Shown piece after piece: positions 26,595 to 35,595 of a DNA stretch of 64,000 nt. The translations under genes were made by a program, and so were the position numbers. Numbering within the stretch: the stretch's first letter is position 1; every line of letters starts with the position of its first letter. The notes below the pieces were generated by a model, which was given only the letters and a program-made list of their open reading frames with translations, ran no database searches and was not told the origin of the DNA. The stretch is taken from contig NZ_QYBC01000014.1 in NCBI RefSeq assembly GCF_004137085.1, positions 62,001 through 126,000 on the forward strand. The letters are read 5' to 3'. This stretch comes from Lichenibacterium ramalinae. Lineage in GTDB: Bacteria; Pseudomonadota; Alphaproteobacteria; Rhizobiales; Beijerinckiaceae.

Positions 26595-29444
26595 TCAAGC
26601 CGCGGGCCCTCCGGCCGCCGCGGGTGCTCCAGCCGCCGCGGGCCCTCCGGTCGTCGCGGGAGCGGGCCGGTCGCCCGCGCGCTCGAACGTGTCGCCCAGC
26701 ACGCGGCGGATCACCTCCTGGCGTCCCGGGTCGGTGATCTTGGCGCCGGTCAGGTCCGACACGTAGAAGCTGTCTACCGCCTTCTCGCCGAAGGTCGCCA
26801 CATGGGCCGAGGCGATGTTGAGGCTGAGGCCGGCGAGGGCGCGCGTGAGATCGTAGAGCAGGCCGGGCCGGTCGACGCCGCTGACCTGCAGCACCGTGTG
26901 GCGGCGCGACGCCGCGTTGTCGACGATGATCTTGGGGTGCAGCGCGAAGGCGGTTCGGCCCTTGGGCTGGCTATCCTTCGCCGCCACGAGTTCGCCGAGC
27001 CGGATCTGCCCGCGCATGGCGCGCTCGATGCCGCCAGCGATGCGCCCGGCGCGGCGGATCTCGTCGGCGTCCTCGTCGAAGGCGCGCGAAACGCTCACGG
27101 TGTCGAGCGCCAGCCCGTCCTTGGTGGTATAGATCTGCGCGTCCACGATGTTGGCGCCCCCGCTGGCGCAGGCGCCGGCGATGATCGACAGCAGGCGGGG
27201 ATGGTCCGGCGCCACGATGGTGATCTCCGTGATGGAGCGGAACTTGTCGGTCGCGACGTCGCTGGCGAAGCCCTTGCCCTCCTGCCACAGCGTGCGGATC
27301 AGGCGCGCGTCGCGGATGCGGTTGGCGAGGCCGGTGCGCAGCCAGTAGGGCGCGTAGTGGCGCGCCACATAGGCGGTGAACTCTTCGGCGGGGAATTCGG
27401 TCAGGGCCGGGCGCAGCTGCTCCTGCGAGGCGAGGACGCGGGTGTTGCGGTCGAAATCCGGGCTGTCGCCGCCCAGCAGCGTCTCGGTCTCGGTGTAGAG
27501 GGTGCGCAGCAACTGCCCCTTCCAGCCGTTCCACACGCCGGGGCCCACCGCCTTGATGTCGCAGATCGTCAGGATCATCAGGCATTTCAGCTGCTCGACC
27601 GTGCCGGCGATGCCGGCGAAGGTTTCGATCGTGCGGCGGTCGTTGAGGTCGCGGCTCTGTGCCGTGTTGGACATGGCGAGGTGGTGTTCCACCAGCCAGG
27701 CGGTGAGGTCCGTCTCGTCGGGCGACAGGCCGAAGCGGGGCGCCAGCTGGCGGGCCAGGGCGGCGCCGGCGACGGAATGGTCCTCCTGCTTGCCCTTGGC
27801 GACATCGTGCAGGAACACCGCGAGGTAGAGCGCGTTGCGCCCCACCACGGTCGGCATCAGCTCGTTGGCGAGCGGGTGGGCGTCCCGGCTCCGTCCGGCA
27901 TCGATCTCGGCGAGGATGCCGAGGGCGCGCAGCAGGTGCTCGTCCACCGTGTAATGGTGGTACATGTTGAACTGCATCAGCGCCACGACGCGGCCGAACT
28001 CGGGGATGAAGCGGCCGAGCACGCCGGCCTCGTTCATGCGGCGCAGCGCCGTCTCGGGCGCGCGCCGCGAGGTGAGCAGGTCCATGAACAGCCGGTTGGC
28101 TTCGGGGTTCTCCCGCAGGCTTCGGTCCACCCGGCGCAGCGACAGCGTGACGAGCCGCGTCGCGTCGGGGTGGATCGGCAGGCCGTAGAGGTCGGCGATG
28201 GCGAAGAGCCGGATCAGGTTGACGGGGTCGCGCTCGAACACGTCGCGCCGCGCCACGGTGATGCGGTCGAACTCCACCTGGAAGTCGCCCGTGCCCGGGA
28301 TAGCGCGCATGCGGCGGCGCAGGCCCTGGACGAGCCGGTCGAGCGCCGCGGGCTGTTTCGCTTCGCGCTCCTCGATGGCGGCGCAGACGATGGCGGTGAG
28401 GTCGCCGACGTTCTTGGCCACCAGGAAATAATGCTTCATGAAGCGCTCGACGCCGCTGAGGCTCGGCCCCGTGCCGTAGCCGAGGCGGGCCGCGATGCGG
28501 CGCTGGTAGTCGAAGCTCAGCCGTTCCTCGGCGCGCCCCGACACGACGTGGAGCTCGCAGCGCACCCGCCACAGGAACTCCTCGCAGCGGCAGAACAGCC
28601 GGAACTCCTTGGCGGTGAACAGCCCGGCCTCGACCAGCGCCTCGCCGTTCTGCACCCGGTAGGTGTATTTGGCGATCCAGAACAGCGTGTTGAGGTCGCG
28701 CAGGCCGCCCTTGCCCTCCTTGACGTTCGGCTCGACGAGGTAGCGCGAGGCGCCGGCGCGGCTGATGCGGGTTTCGCGCTCGGCCATCTTGGCGGCCACG
28801 AACTCGCGCGCCGTCCTGGCCTGCACGTCCCGGTCGAAGCGCAGCACCAGCTCGTCGAACAGCGCCGCGTCGCCCAGGATGAAGCGGGCTTCCAGCAGCG
28901 CGGTGCGGATCGTCATGTCGGCCTTGGCCTGGCGCACGCATTCGTCGACCGACCGCGTCGAGTGGCCGACCTTCTGGCGCAGGTCCCACAGGACGTAGAG
29001 CATGGCCTCGACCACGCTTTCCCCCCAGGGGGTCTGCTTGTAGGGCAGCAGGAACAGGAGGTCGATGTCGGAGCCGGGCGCCAGCGTGGCGCGCCCGTAG
29101 CCGCCGACCGCCACGACGCAGAGCCGCTCCGCCGCCGACGGGCGCTCCAGCGGATAGACGTGCCGCACCACGTAGTCGTAGAGCGAGCGGATGATCTCGT
29201 CCTGGAGGGCGGCGAGGCGCGACGCGCAGGCGAGCCCGCCATGGTCCTCGGCGAAGTCCTTGAGGATGGCGGCCCGGCCGTCGCCGAGCGCGCCGCGGAA
29301 CCTGTCCACCGCCGCCCGCCGGAAGGCGGCGTCGTCGGCATGTTCGGCCCGAAGCGCCGCGATGGCGGCGTCGAGGAGGGGGCGGTCGAGCCCGGACATG
29401 TCGGGTTCGGGATAGGCGTTCGGGCTTTGCAGGGCGAGGCTCAT
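26595..29444 (-). CDS. glnD: Bifunctional uridylyltransferase / uridylyl-removing enzyme (PII)
   Basis: Central nitrogen sensor: uridylylates PII proteins when glutamine is low and removes UMP when it is high. 949 residues. Order: nucleotidyltransferase (GGYGRATLAPGSDIDLL at 114-130), GlnD linker domain, HD hydrolase domain (HDVAKGKQEDHS), two C-terminal ACT domains that bind glutamine (each with a DxPxLL core: APDHPRLLSIIAG and VDRPGLLYDLTRAL). The start at 29444 has GGAAAG upstream. The extreme C-terminus is a 6-residue repeat rich in Gly, Pro and Ala (GGPAAAGAPAAAGGPAA) encoded by 18-bp tandem repeats; I do not know it from other GlnD proteins. Confidence 0.96.
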   Translation of the reverse strand: MSLALQSPNAYPEPDMSGLDRPLLDAAIAALRAEHADDAAFRRAAVDRFRGALGDGRAAILKDFAEDHGGLACASRLAALQDEIIRSLYDYVVRHVYPLERPSAAERLCVVAVGGYGRATLAPGSDIDLLFLLPYKQTPWGESVVEAMLYVLWDLRQKVGHSTRSVDECVRQAKADMTIRTALLEARFILGDAALFDELVLRFDRDVQARTAREFVAAKMAERETRISRAGASRYLVEPNVKEGKGGLRDLNTLFWIAKYTYRVQNGEALVEAGLFTAKEFRLFCRCEEFLWRVRCELHVVSGRAEERLSFDYQRRIAARLGYGTGPSLSGVERFMKHYFLVAKNVGDLTAIVCAAIEEREAKQPAALDRLVQGLRRRMRAIPGTGDFQVEFDRITVARRDVFERDPVNLIRLFAIADLYGLPIHPDATRLVTLSLRRVDRSLRENPEANRLFMDLLTSRRAPETALRRMNEAGVLGRFIPEFGRVVALMQFNMYHHYTVDEHLLRALGILAEIDAGRSRDAHPLANELMPTVVGRNALYLAVFLHDVAKGKQEDHSVAGAALARQLAPRFGLSPDETDLTAWLVEHHLAMSNTAQSRDLNDRRTIETFAGIAGTVEQLKCLMILTICDIKAVGPGVWNGWKGQLLRTLYTETETLLGGDSPDFDRNTRVLASQEQLRPALTEFPAEEFTAYVARHYAPYWLRTGLANRIRDARLIRTLWQEGKGFASDVATDKFRSITEITIVAPDHPRLLSIIAGACASGGANIVDAQIYTTKDGLALDTVSVSRAFDEDADEIRRAGRIAGGIERAMRGQIRLGELVAAKDSQPKGRTAFALHPKIIVDNAASRRHTVLQVSGVDRPGLLYDLTRALAGLSLNIASAHVATFGEKAVDSFYVSDLTGAKITDPGRQEVIRRVLGDTFERAGDRPAPATTGGPAAAGAPAAAGGPAA
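26599..26667 (-). repeat. 18-bp tandem repeat in the 3' end of glnD
   Basis: Successive units at 26599-26613 (15 bp), 26614-26631, 26632-26649 and a decayed 26650-26667, each close to GCCGCCGCGGGCCCTCCG. They encode the Gly-Pro-Ala tail of GlnD. Confidence 0.7.
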
Positions 29445-29599
29445 CGTCTTTCCTCTATCCCGAGCGCGGGGTCGGACGCCAGCGAGGGTTGCCCCCGGCC
29501 GGCGGCGGAGCCCGGGCCGGCGGGCCGCCGCCCCAGCTTCCCACACCGTGTGCCGGTGCGCCATGCCGCCCGTGCCATGCCGCTCCGGCCCGGGATGCG

Positions 29600-30538
29600 T
29601 CAGGGCGGATCGAGCAGGCCGAGCAGTCCCGAGGCGGCGACGGCGGCGAGGCCGAGGGCCAGCACCCACCGGGTCTGGACGGTCAGGCGCGCCGCCGCAT
29701 CCCGGTCCGCGGCGAGGCGCGGCACGAGCCGGTAGCGGTTCACCAGTGCCAGGGTCGCCATGGCGACGGCGAGCAGCAGCTTCAGCGTCAGGACCTGCCC
29801 GTAGGCGCTGCCCACCGGGTCGCCGGGCCAGCCCCCGATGAGGGCGGCGTCGAGCGTGCCCGAGGCGACGAGGAGGGCGACGACGCCGTGGCCGGCCGCC
29901 GAGAAGCGCCGCAGGGCCAGGGCCGCCGCTCCGGCCCCGGGGTCGCGCCCGAGCAGCGCCATGAGACGCAGCACTTCCGGCAGGCTGCCCATCCAGGCGC
30001 CGCCGGCGAGCAGGTGCAGGGCCAGCGCCGGCGCGGCGACGCTCCGGCCCGGCATGGCGGCGGCATGGCCCGACAGGGCGAGGCTCGCCAGGGCCAGCCC
30101 GGCCGCGAGGGTCCACATGGCGGCACTGCTCGACACGATGTCTTTGGCGACCGTCTTGGACGGTGCCGGGTCGGACGAGAGGGGCGCGTCTCGCCGCAGC
30201 GCCACGGCGGCGGCGAACAGCAGCGTCGCGCCGCATTGCACAGCCCAGGCCCGCCCTGTCGCGGTGCCGGAGGCGGCGGCGAGCAGCGTCCCGGCATCGA
30301 GCGCGGCGCCCCAGCCGTCATCGAAGGCGGCCGCCTGCGCCGGCAGGCGGAGCAGGGCGGCGAGGAGGGCGATGGGCGCCGTGCAGGCCGCGAGCCGTCC
30401 GGCCCGCCGCGCCGCGTCGCGCCGGAGCGCCGACGGCACGGCCGCCGTCGCGAAGAGGCCGGCGCCGAACGCCAGCATCAGGGCCCCGTCCCCGACGGCG
30501 CGGCACAGGGCGAGAGCCGCGGTCGGGGACGCGATCAT
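29600..30538 (-). CDS. copD: CopD-family copper resistance membrane protein
   Basis: 312 residues, about eight hydrophobic segments, inner membrane. Conserved family features include the LHLLAGGAWMGSLPEV stretch and SGHAAA in the loop between helices. CopD works with periplasmic CopC in copper uptake or handling. The start is either ATG 30538 or GTG 30544; the latter overlaps the copC stop as GTGA, so translation is coupled in both cases. Confidence 0.87.
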   Translation of the reverse strand: MIASPTAALALCRAVGDGALMLAFGAGLFATAAVPSALRRDAARRAGRLAACTAPIALLAALLRLPAQAAAFDDGWGAALDAGTLLAAASGTATGRAWAVQCGATLLFAAAVALRRDAPLSSDPAPSKTVAKDIVSSSAAMWTLAAGLALASLALSGHAAAMPGRSVAAPALALHLLAGGAWMGSLPEVLRLMALLGRDPGAGAAALALRRFSAAGHGVVALLVASGTLDAALIGGWPGDPVGSAYGQVLTLKLLLAVAMATLALVNRYRLVPRLAADRDAAARLTVQTRWVLALGLAAVAASGLLGLLDPP

Positions 30539-30540
30539 GG

Positions 30541-30945
30541 TCACGGAGCGACGGTGAAGCGGTAATGGCCGGCGGTCCTGTGCCCGTCGGTGGCGACGGC
30601 GTGCCACTCCACCGTGTAGGCGCCCGGCACCAGCCGGCCCGTCACCGGGACGGTGAGGCGAGCGGGATCGCCGTCGCCGAGGCGTCCCGGCCCGGTCGCC
30701 ACCGCGGCGTCGTCCGGGCCCGTCACGGCGACGCCCGAGAACCTGAGTTCGAGCCCCTCGGTGAACTGCAGCACGAGCTGGGCCGGCGCCGCCGCGGTGC
30801 CGCCGGCGGCGGGGATGGCGGCGGTGAGGTGGGCGTGGGCGGCGGCGGGGGCGGCCCAGCCGACGGCGCCGGCGACCGCGAGGGCGAGCGAACCCGCCCG
30901 GGTGCCGGAGGAGGGGAGGGCGCGGCGGAGATGGCGGAGGCTCAT
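30541..30945 (-). CDS. copC: Periplasmic copper-binding protein CopC
   Basis: 134 residues with a Sec signal peptide ending in PAAAHAHL, so the mature protein begins with His, which binds Cu(II) in the family. A beta-sandwich with the C-terminal VEWHAVATDGHRTAGHYRF supplies the other ligands. It is followed by copD in one operon. The upstream gap is the long region before dnaA, so the two genes diverge. Confidence 0.9.
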   Translation of the reverse strand: MSLRHLRRALPSSGTRAGSLALAVAGAVGWAAPAAAHAHLTAAIPAAGGTAAAPAQLVLQFTEGLELRFSGVAVTGPDDAAVATGPGRLGDGDPARLTVPVTGRLVPGAYTVEWHAVATDGHRTAGHYRFTVAP

Positions 30946-31069
30946 CGGGGGCTCTGGGGTTCACGATGCTGCGTCGTGGCCCGGGGCGCACCCTCGGGGC
31001 CGTGCCGGTCCTACACGATCGGGCGGCGCGCCGCGCCGGCCGAAACCGCTCCGGAGGATGCCAAGAGGC

Positions 31070-31640
31070 CGTCGCGGGTTATCAACAGGTCGTTCACGAT
31101 AACGGTGGAAAGATTTGTTAACCGTTCCGGCCGCGCAGGGGAAAACCAGCTGAATCAGACGGTTAACGGCCAAGGCCGGATTCAGCCCGCCAAGATCGGC
31201 ATTGACCGCCGGGAATCGCCGACCCGCCGCGCCGCAATGGCCGATGGGGAGTGAATGTCGCATGTCAACCACAGCCCGCCGTTATCCCGTTGGAATCGCG
31301 GCCGTTAGGGACTGTGGCGGGAGGCGGGCGGTTTCCGGGAATCGGCGGCGCGGTCCCGGGCGCGACGGATTCGTGACATGATCCGGTTGCCTGCCCTCAG
31401 ACCCATGTGTAGCTTCAATTCATCGCCGCGGCGCCGGCCACCGCCCCGCAACGGCAGATCTCTCAGAATCGTGACGATGCCCCACGCAGTCCATGGCCAA
31501 GACCATGACTCGGGGTTTCTTCTATCGGGTGAGGACGATGTTGGAGGGTGAGGGTCAGATTCGTTTCTGAGTCTAGGGTTATTGATAGGGGTCGATCGAT
31601 CATTTGAGGTCCGAGGCCGGATTCTCGACAGTGATTCGTG
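31070..31640. promoter_or_regulatory. GANTC-rich, origin-like or dnaA regulatory region
   Basis: The 942 bp between copC and dnaA (30946-31887) hold no supported gene. Within 31152-31637 there are 12 GANTC sites: 31152, 31179, 31213, 31293, 31339, 31368, 31466, 31507, 31558, 31569, 31620 and 31633. At this GC content one or two would be expected. An inverted pair of TTAACCGT (31118-31125 and 31159-31166) resembles CtrA half sites, and a near DnaA box TTATCAACA lies at 31079-31087. GANTC is the target of CcrM, which ties methylation to replication in alphaproteobacteria. The stretch 31500-31600 is relatively AT-rich. Whether this is the origin or only the dnaA promoter is undecided; only one near DnaA box is visible. 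Confidence 0.6.
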
Positions 31641-31651
31641 AGGAGGCGCGC

Positions 31652-31723
31652 ATGGTCCATCATCGACAGGCTCCGCGTCTTCGCCGGTTCCGACGGGTGC
31701 ATCCCCGCGCGACCCTGGCCTGA
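31652..31723 (+). CDS. Possible 23-aa leader peptide upstream of dnaA
   Basis: A short frame reading [16 protein letters not shown] and on to a stop at 31721-31723, basic with eight Arg and three His. A near-perfect ribosome binding site AGGAGG lies 5 bases before the ATG, stronger than that of dnaA itself. It is 164 bp upstream of dnaA on the same strand. Whether it is translated is unknown. Confidence 0.3.
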   Translation: MVHHRQAPRLRRFRRVHPRATLA

Positions 31724-31887
31724 CCGCGGCTCCGGGCCGTCCGCGCCCGTCTCGGAAGGCCACCCGAGACGATGCGCGGCGCGCCCCGGCCGCCAGACGG
31801 CGCCCGAGCCCGGCAGGGGCTTCGGGCAAACGCTTTTCCGGTTTGAGATGCGGCAAACATCCCACGCCAGAAAGAATACGATCCATC

Positions 31888-33444
31888 ATGACAGCGCGAA
31901 ACGATGCCCCCTGCTTCGTGGACCCGACCGCCGATCTCCGCGAAACCGTCGCGCCGCTTCAGCCTTCCCGTGAATCGCTGGGGGGCCTGAGTCCGGCCAC
32001 CCGTACCGAGCAATGGTCCAACGCCTGCCGCCGCCTGCGGGCCGAACTCGGCGAAGCCGTGTTCAGCGCCTGGTTCGCCCGGCTCGACCTCGACCGGATC
32101 GAGGACGACACCGCCTATCTCACGGTCCCGACCAACTTCCTGAAGACCTGGATCCAGTCGCACTACGTCGACAAGCTGTGCGCCACGCTGGCCGCCGAAG
32201 CCCCCGAGGTGAAGCGCTGCATCGTGGCGCTGCGCTCCTCGACGCGCGCCGCCGCGCCGAAGCCCGAGGTTTCGGCGGCGGCGGCCGAGGCCGCCCCGGA
32301 GGCGAAATCCGTCTCGGCGCCGCGCGCCGCCGCCCAGGCCAAGTGGGAGTCGAACGCCAAGGCCAGCGGTGCCGCGCCGGCCGGGATGCCCGCCGATGCG
32401 CTGAGCGGCTCCCCGCTCGACCGTCGCCTGACCTTCGGCAACTTCGTCGTCGGCCGGTCGAACCAGCTCGCCTGCGCGGCGGCGCAGCGCGTGGCCGAGG
32501 CCGCTCCGGGCGCCGCGCCGGTCTACAGCCCGCTCTACATCCACGCCGCCGTCGGCCTCGGCAAGACGCATCTCCTGCAGGCCACCGCCCATGCCGTGAC
32601 GGACGGCGGCCGGCGCGTGATCTACCTCACGGCCGAGCGCTTCATGTACGGCTTCGTGGCGGCCCTGAAGGCCCAGACCTCCATCGCCTTCAAGGAGAAG
32701 CTGCGCGCCATCGACGTCCTGATCATCGACGACGTGCAGTTCCTGCAGGGCAAGTCCATCCAGACCGAGTTCTGCCACACGCTGAACGCGTTGATCGACG
32801 ACGGCCGGCAGGTCATCGTGGCGGCCGACCGCCCGCCCGCGGACCTCGAATCCCTCGACGAGCGGGTGCGCTCGCGCCTGGCCGGCGGGCTCTGCGTCGA
32901 GATGGAGACGCTGGACGAGACGCTGCGCGTCAAGATCCTGGAGAACCGCGTCCAGGCGGCGCGGGCCCTGCACCCGGGCTTCGCCCTGACGCCGGCCGTG
33001 ATGGCCTATGTGGCGCGGGCCATCGCCACCAATGGGCGCGACCTCGACGGTGCCGTGAACCGGCTGATGGCCCATGCCACGCTGTCGGGAACGGCCCACA
33101 CGGTCGAGACCGCGGAGGCGGCGATCCGCGACCTCGTGCGCCTGCGCGAGCCCAAGCGGGTGAAGATCGAGGACATCCAGAAGCTCGTCGCCAACCACTA
33201 CAACGTCAGCCGCGCCGACATCCTGTCGTCGCGCCGCACCGCCGTGGTGGTGCGGCCCCGGCAGATCGCCATGTACCTGTCGAAGGCGCTGACGCTGCGC
33301 TCGCTGCCCGAGATCGGCCGCCGTTTCGGGGGGCGCGACCACACGACCGTGCTGCATGCCGTGCGCAAGATCGAGGCGCTGAGCGGCAAGGAGGCGGCGC
33401 TGGCCGAGGAGCTCGAACTGCTGAAGCGGCTGCTCCAGGACTGA
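31888..33444 (+). CDS. dnaA: Chromosomal replication initiator DnaA
   Basis: Binds DnaA boxes and opens the origin. 518 residues: N-terminal DnaB-interaction domain ([21 protein letters not shown], in parts), a variable Ala-rich linker at about 110-175, the AAA+ core with Walker [12 protein letters not shown] near 220 and Walker [11 protein letters not shown], and the C-terminal helix-turn-helix with [16 protein letters not shown]. The start at ATG 31888 follows AGAAAGA. dnaN and recF are not downstream; an MltB-type enzyme follows instead, and rpsT is not adjacent. Confidence 0.97.
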   Translation: MTARNDAPCFVDPTADLRETVAPLQPSRESLGGLSPATRTEQWSNACRRLRAELGEAVFSAWFARLDLDRIEDDTAYLTVPTNFLKTWIQSHYVDKLCATLAAEAPEVKRCIVALRSSTRAAAPKPEVSAAAAEAAPEAKSVSAPRAAAQAKWESNAKASGAAPAGMPADALSGSPLDRRLTFGNFVVGRSNQLACAAAQRVAEAAPGAAPVYSPLYIHAAVGLGKTHLLQATAHAVTDGGRRVIYLTAERFMYGFVAALKAQTSIAFKEKLRAIDVLIIDDVQFLQGKSIQTEFCHTLNALIDDGRQVIVAADRPPADLESLDERVRSRLAGGLCVEMETLDETLRVKILENRVQAARALHPGFALTPAVMAYVARAIATNGRDLDGAVNRLMAHATLSGTAHTVETAEAAIRDLVRLREPKRVKIEDIQKLVANHYNVSRADILSSRRTAVVVRPRQIAMYLSKALTLRSLPEIGRRFGGRDHTTVLHAVRKIEALSGKEAALAEELELLKRLLQD

Positions 33445-33453
33445 CGCCGAAGC

Positions 33454-33485
33454 GGCGCCGGGGCGGTCGACGCCGCCCCGGCGCC
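33454..33485 (+). terminator. GC-rich hairpin after dnaA
   Basis: GGCGCCGGGGCGG (33454-33466) pairs perfectly with CCGCCCCGGCGCC (33473-33485), loop TCGACG, 10 bp after the dnaA stop. No U-tract. The rest of the 245-bp gap shows no supported gene. Confidence 0.6.
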
Positions 33486-33689
33486 CCCAACGCGATGACA
33501 CTGCTCCCGTTTCCGAGCCGGGGCGGAGGCGCCGACGGCCGAGGCGCTCCCGGGCAGAAGGAACGTGCAAAGCCGGCCGCGGTTGTGTAGGGGTCGGTCC
33601 GGGACGGGGGCGGAGCGTGCTTCGCCGGACTCGCGTCCCGAGTCGCGACCCCGCCGTCTCCGGCCCGGCCGCCACAGCCGAGGAGTTCC

Positions 33690-34514
33690 ATGCGTCCCTT
33701 CGTTTCGTTCACCCGCGCGGCGGCCTTCGCGGCCCTCCTGCTTCCGGCCGCGCCGGCCCTGGCCCAATCCTGCGGCAACGACGCATCCGGCTTTCCGGCC
33801 TGGCTGGACGGGTTCAAGCAGGAGGCGGCCTCGCAGGGCATCTCGCCCCGGGTGGTCTCGGAATCGCTCGACAGCGTCACCTATGATCGCAACACGATCC
33901 AGCACGACCGCGGGCAGGGCGTCTTCCACCAGAGCTTCGAACAGTTCTCCGGCCGCATGGTGCCGCCGCGCGTCAAGAAGGGCGCCGCCCTCGTCCGGCA
34001 ATACGGCAGCCTCCTGCAGCGCATCGAGAGCCAATACGGCGTGCAGGGCCCCGTCCTCGTCGCCATCTGGGGCCTTGAGACGGACTTCGGCTCCTTCATC
34101 GGCAAGTTCGACACGATCCGGTCGCTCGCGACGCTGGCCTATGATTGCCGGCGCTCCGACAAGTTCCGGGCCGAACTGCTCGACGCCCTGCGCATCGTGC
34201 AGCGCGGCGACCTGAACCCCGCCACCATGCACGGCGCCTGGGCGGGCGAGATCGGCCAGACGCAGTTCATGCCCTCGTCCTACATGAAATACGCGGTGGA
34301 TTTCGACGGCAAGGGGCGCCGCGACCTGCTCCGCAGCGTGCCGGACGTGCTGGCGTCGACCGCCAAGTACCTGCAGGCCTATGGCTGGCAGGCCGGCCAG
34401 GGCTGGGCGCCGGGCGAGCCCAACTTCGCCGTGATCCAGCAGTGGAACGCCAGCTCGATCTATTCCAAGACCATCGCCCTGCTGGCGACCCGGATCGACG
34501 AAGCCAGCCACTGA
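33690..34514 (+). CDS. MltB-type lytic murein transglycosylase
   Basis: 274 residues with a Sec signal peptide (FAALLLPAAPALAQ). No lipobox cysteine directly after the signal, so it is probably soluble in the periplasm rather than a lipoprotein. The SLT_2/MltB fold shows AIWGLETDFGSFIGKFD, where the Glu near residue 129 is the catalytic acid, then GEIGQTQFMPSSYMKYAVDFDG. It cleaves peptidoglycan glycan strands to 1,6-anhydromuropeptides during wall turnover. GGAG lies before the start. Confidence 0.92.
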   Translation: MRPFVSFTRAAAFAALLLPAAPALAQSCGNDASGFPAWLDGFKQEAASQGISPRVVSESLDSVTYDRNTIQHDRGQGVFHQSFEQFSGRMVPPRVKKGAALVRQYGSLLQRIESQYGVQGPVLVAIWGLETDFGSFIGKFDTIRSLATLAYDCRRSDKFRAELLDALRIVQRGDLNPATMHGAWAGEIGQTQFMPSSYMKYAVDFDGKGRRDLLRSVPDVLASTAKYLQAYGWQAGQGWAPGEPNFAVIQQWNASSIYSKTIALLATRIDEASH

Positions 34515-34551
34515 ACGCCATGCGGCGGGGCGGCCCGCATCGGGGGCCGCC

Positions 34552-35034
34552 TCACGCGCGGTGGTAGGGGTGCCGGGTCAGGATCGTGACGGCGCGGTAG
34601 ATCTGCTCGGCCAGGACGACGCGCACCAGTTGGTGCGGCATGGTGGCGGCGCCGAAGCTCACCACGTCGCGGGCGGCGGCCCGGAAGCCCTCGTCGAAGC
34701 CGTCCGGCCCGCCGATCACGAAGGCGAGGGCCGGTGTGCCGGCGTCGGCCAGCGCGCCGATCCGGGCCGCGAAATCCTGGCTGGGCAGCGAACGGCCCCG
34801 TTCGTCGAGCGCCACCACCACGGTGCCGGCCGGCAGGCGGGCCGAGAGGGCGGCGGCTTCCTCGCGCTTGCGCTCCTCGGCGGAGCGGCCACGGCCCTCC
34901 TCGACCTCGACGAGGTCCAGGCCGGCGATGCCGAGCGGACGGGCCGACGCCCGGGCCCGCGTGACGTAGCGATCCAGGAGGTCGCGCTCGGGGCCGGCTT
35001 TCATGCGGCCGACACCCGCCAACAGGAGCCTCAC
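34552..35034 (-). CDS. rlmH: 23S rRNA pseudouridine-1915 N3-methyltransferase
   Basis: SPOUT-class enzyme that methylates pseudouridine 1915 in helix 69 of 23S rRNA. 160 residues. FVIGGPDGF binds AdoMet in the trefoil knot, and the ending LAEQIYRAVTILTRHPYHR is diagnostic. The start is GTG at 35034, 9 bp after the rsfS stop, so both are in one transcript. Confidence 0.95.
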   Translation of the reverse strand: MRLLLAGVGRMKAGPERDLLDRYVTRARASARPLGIAGLDLVEVEEGRGRSAEERKREEAAALSARLPAGTVVVALDERGRSLPSQDFAARIGALADAGTPALAFVIGGPDGFDEGFRAAARDVVSFGAATMPHQLVRVVLAEQIYRAVTILTRHPYHRA

Positions 35035-35043
35035 GGGCCGGTA

Positions 35044-35448
35044 TCAGTCGGCGTGGTGCTCGTCCGGCCGCATGCCGCCCCACATCTTCTCGAGATTGTA
35101 GAACTGGCGCACTTCGGGGCGGAAGATGTGGATGATGGCATCGCCCGCATCGACCAGCACCCAGTCGCAGTTGCTCAGCCCCTCGACACGCGTCGACGTG
35201 CCGTTGGTCTTGCATTGCCGGATGAGGCGGTCCGCGATGGCGCTGACATGGGTCGTCGAGCGGCCGCTGGCCACCACCATCGTGTCGGCCAACGACGTCT
35301 TGCCCCTGAGATCGATCGCGACGACATCCTCGGCTTTGGCATCGTCGAGACTGTCGAGTATCGTCCGGACCAGAGGGTCGGCCGCGGCGATGTCGCCTTG
35401 GGCCGTGGGGAGCGGCTGCGCCGCTGTCGCGAAAACTGTCGAGTTCAG
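35044..35448 (-). CDS. rsfS: Ribosomal silencing factor RsfS, start codon unclear
   Basis: Binds L14 and keeps ribosomal subunits apart in starvation. The conserved domain is intact: ILDSLDDAKAEDVVAIDL, TSLADTMVVASGRSTTHV, CDWVLVDAGDAIIHIF, QFYNLEKMWG. In its frame there is no ATG, GTG or TTG at a sensible place: the frame runs open far into the antisense of mtgA. A CTG at 35448 with GGACGGA upstream is used here as a placeholder; ATT at 35523 is another option. A GTG at 35479 lies in a different frame, so a small indel (biological or a sequencing error) could also explain it. It forms an operon with rlmH. Confidence 0.85.
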   Translation of the reverse strand: MNSTVFATAAQPLPTAQGDIAAADPLVRTILDSLDDAKAEDVVAIDLRGKTSLADTMVVASGRSTTHVSAIADRLIRQCKTNGTSTRVEGLSNCDWVLVDAGDAIIHIFRPEVRQFYNLEKMWGGMRPDEHHAD

Positions 35449-35595
35449 TGGATCCGTCCCGTTTGAACCGAGGAAGCACGGCTGTGCCCCTCGAAGATGC
35501 GGTAATGTCCAGCCCGTTTCAATCCGCAGACCGCATCCCGTGACGATTCTTTCCTCCGAAACGGCTGCCGCGGCCCGCCCGCACGGGACGCCCGC

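Noticed and set aside
26295-29735. 1146-codon open frame antisense to glnD
   Set aside because: No motif and typical antisense composition; glnD on the other strand is complete with all domains.
31079-31087. TTATCAACA as proof of a replication origin
   Set aside because: One mismatch to the DnaA-box consensus and no cluster of boxes found nearby, so it is mentioned only as weak support.
30961-31272. 103-codon minus-strand frame in the region before dnaA
   Set aside because: No ribosome binding site, no motif, and it crosses the GANTC-rich control region.
31305-31889. 194-codon minus-strand frame before dnaA
   Set aside because: Composition unlike real proteins and crossing the leader of dnaA; no start signal.
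33495-33590. 31-codon frame after dnaA
   Set aside because: No ribosome binding site, starts just behind the dnaA hairpin, and no recognisable feature.
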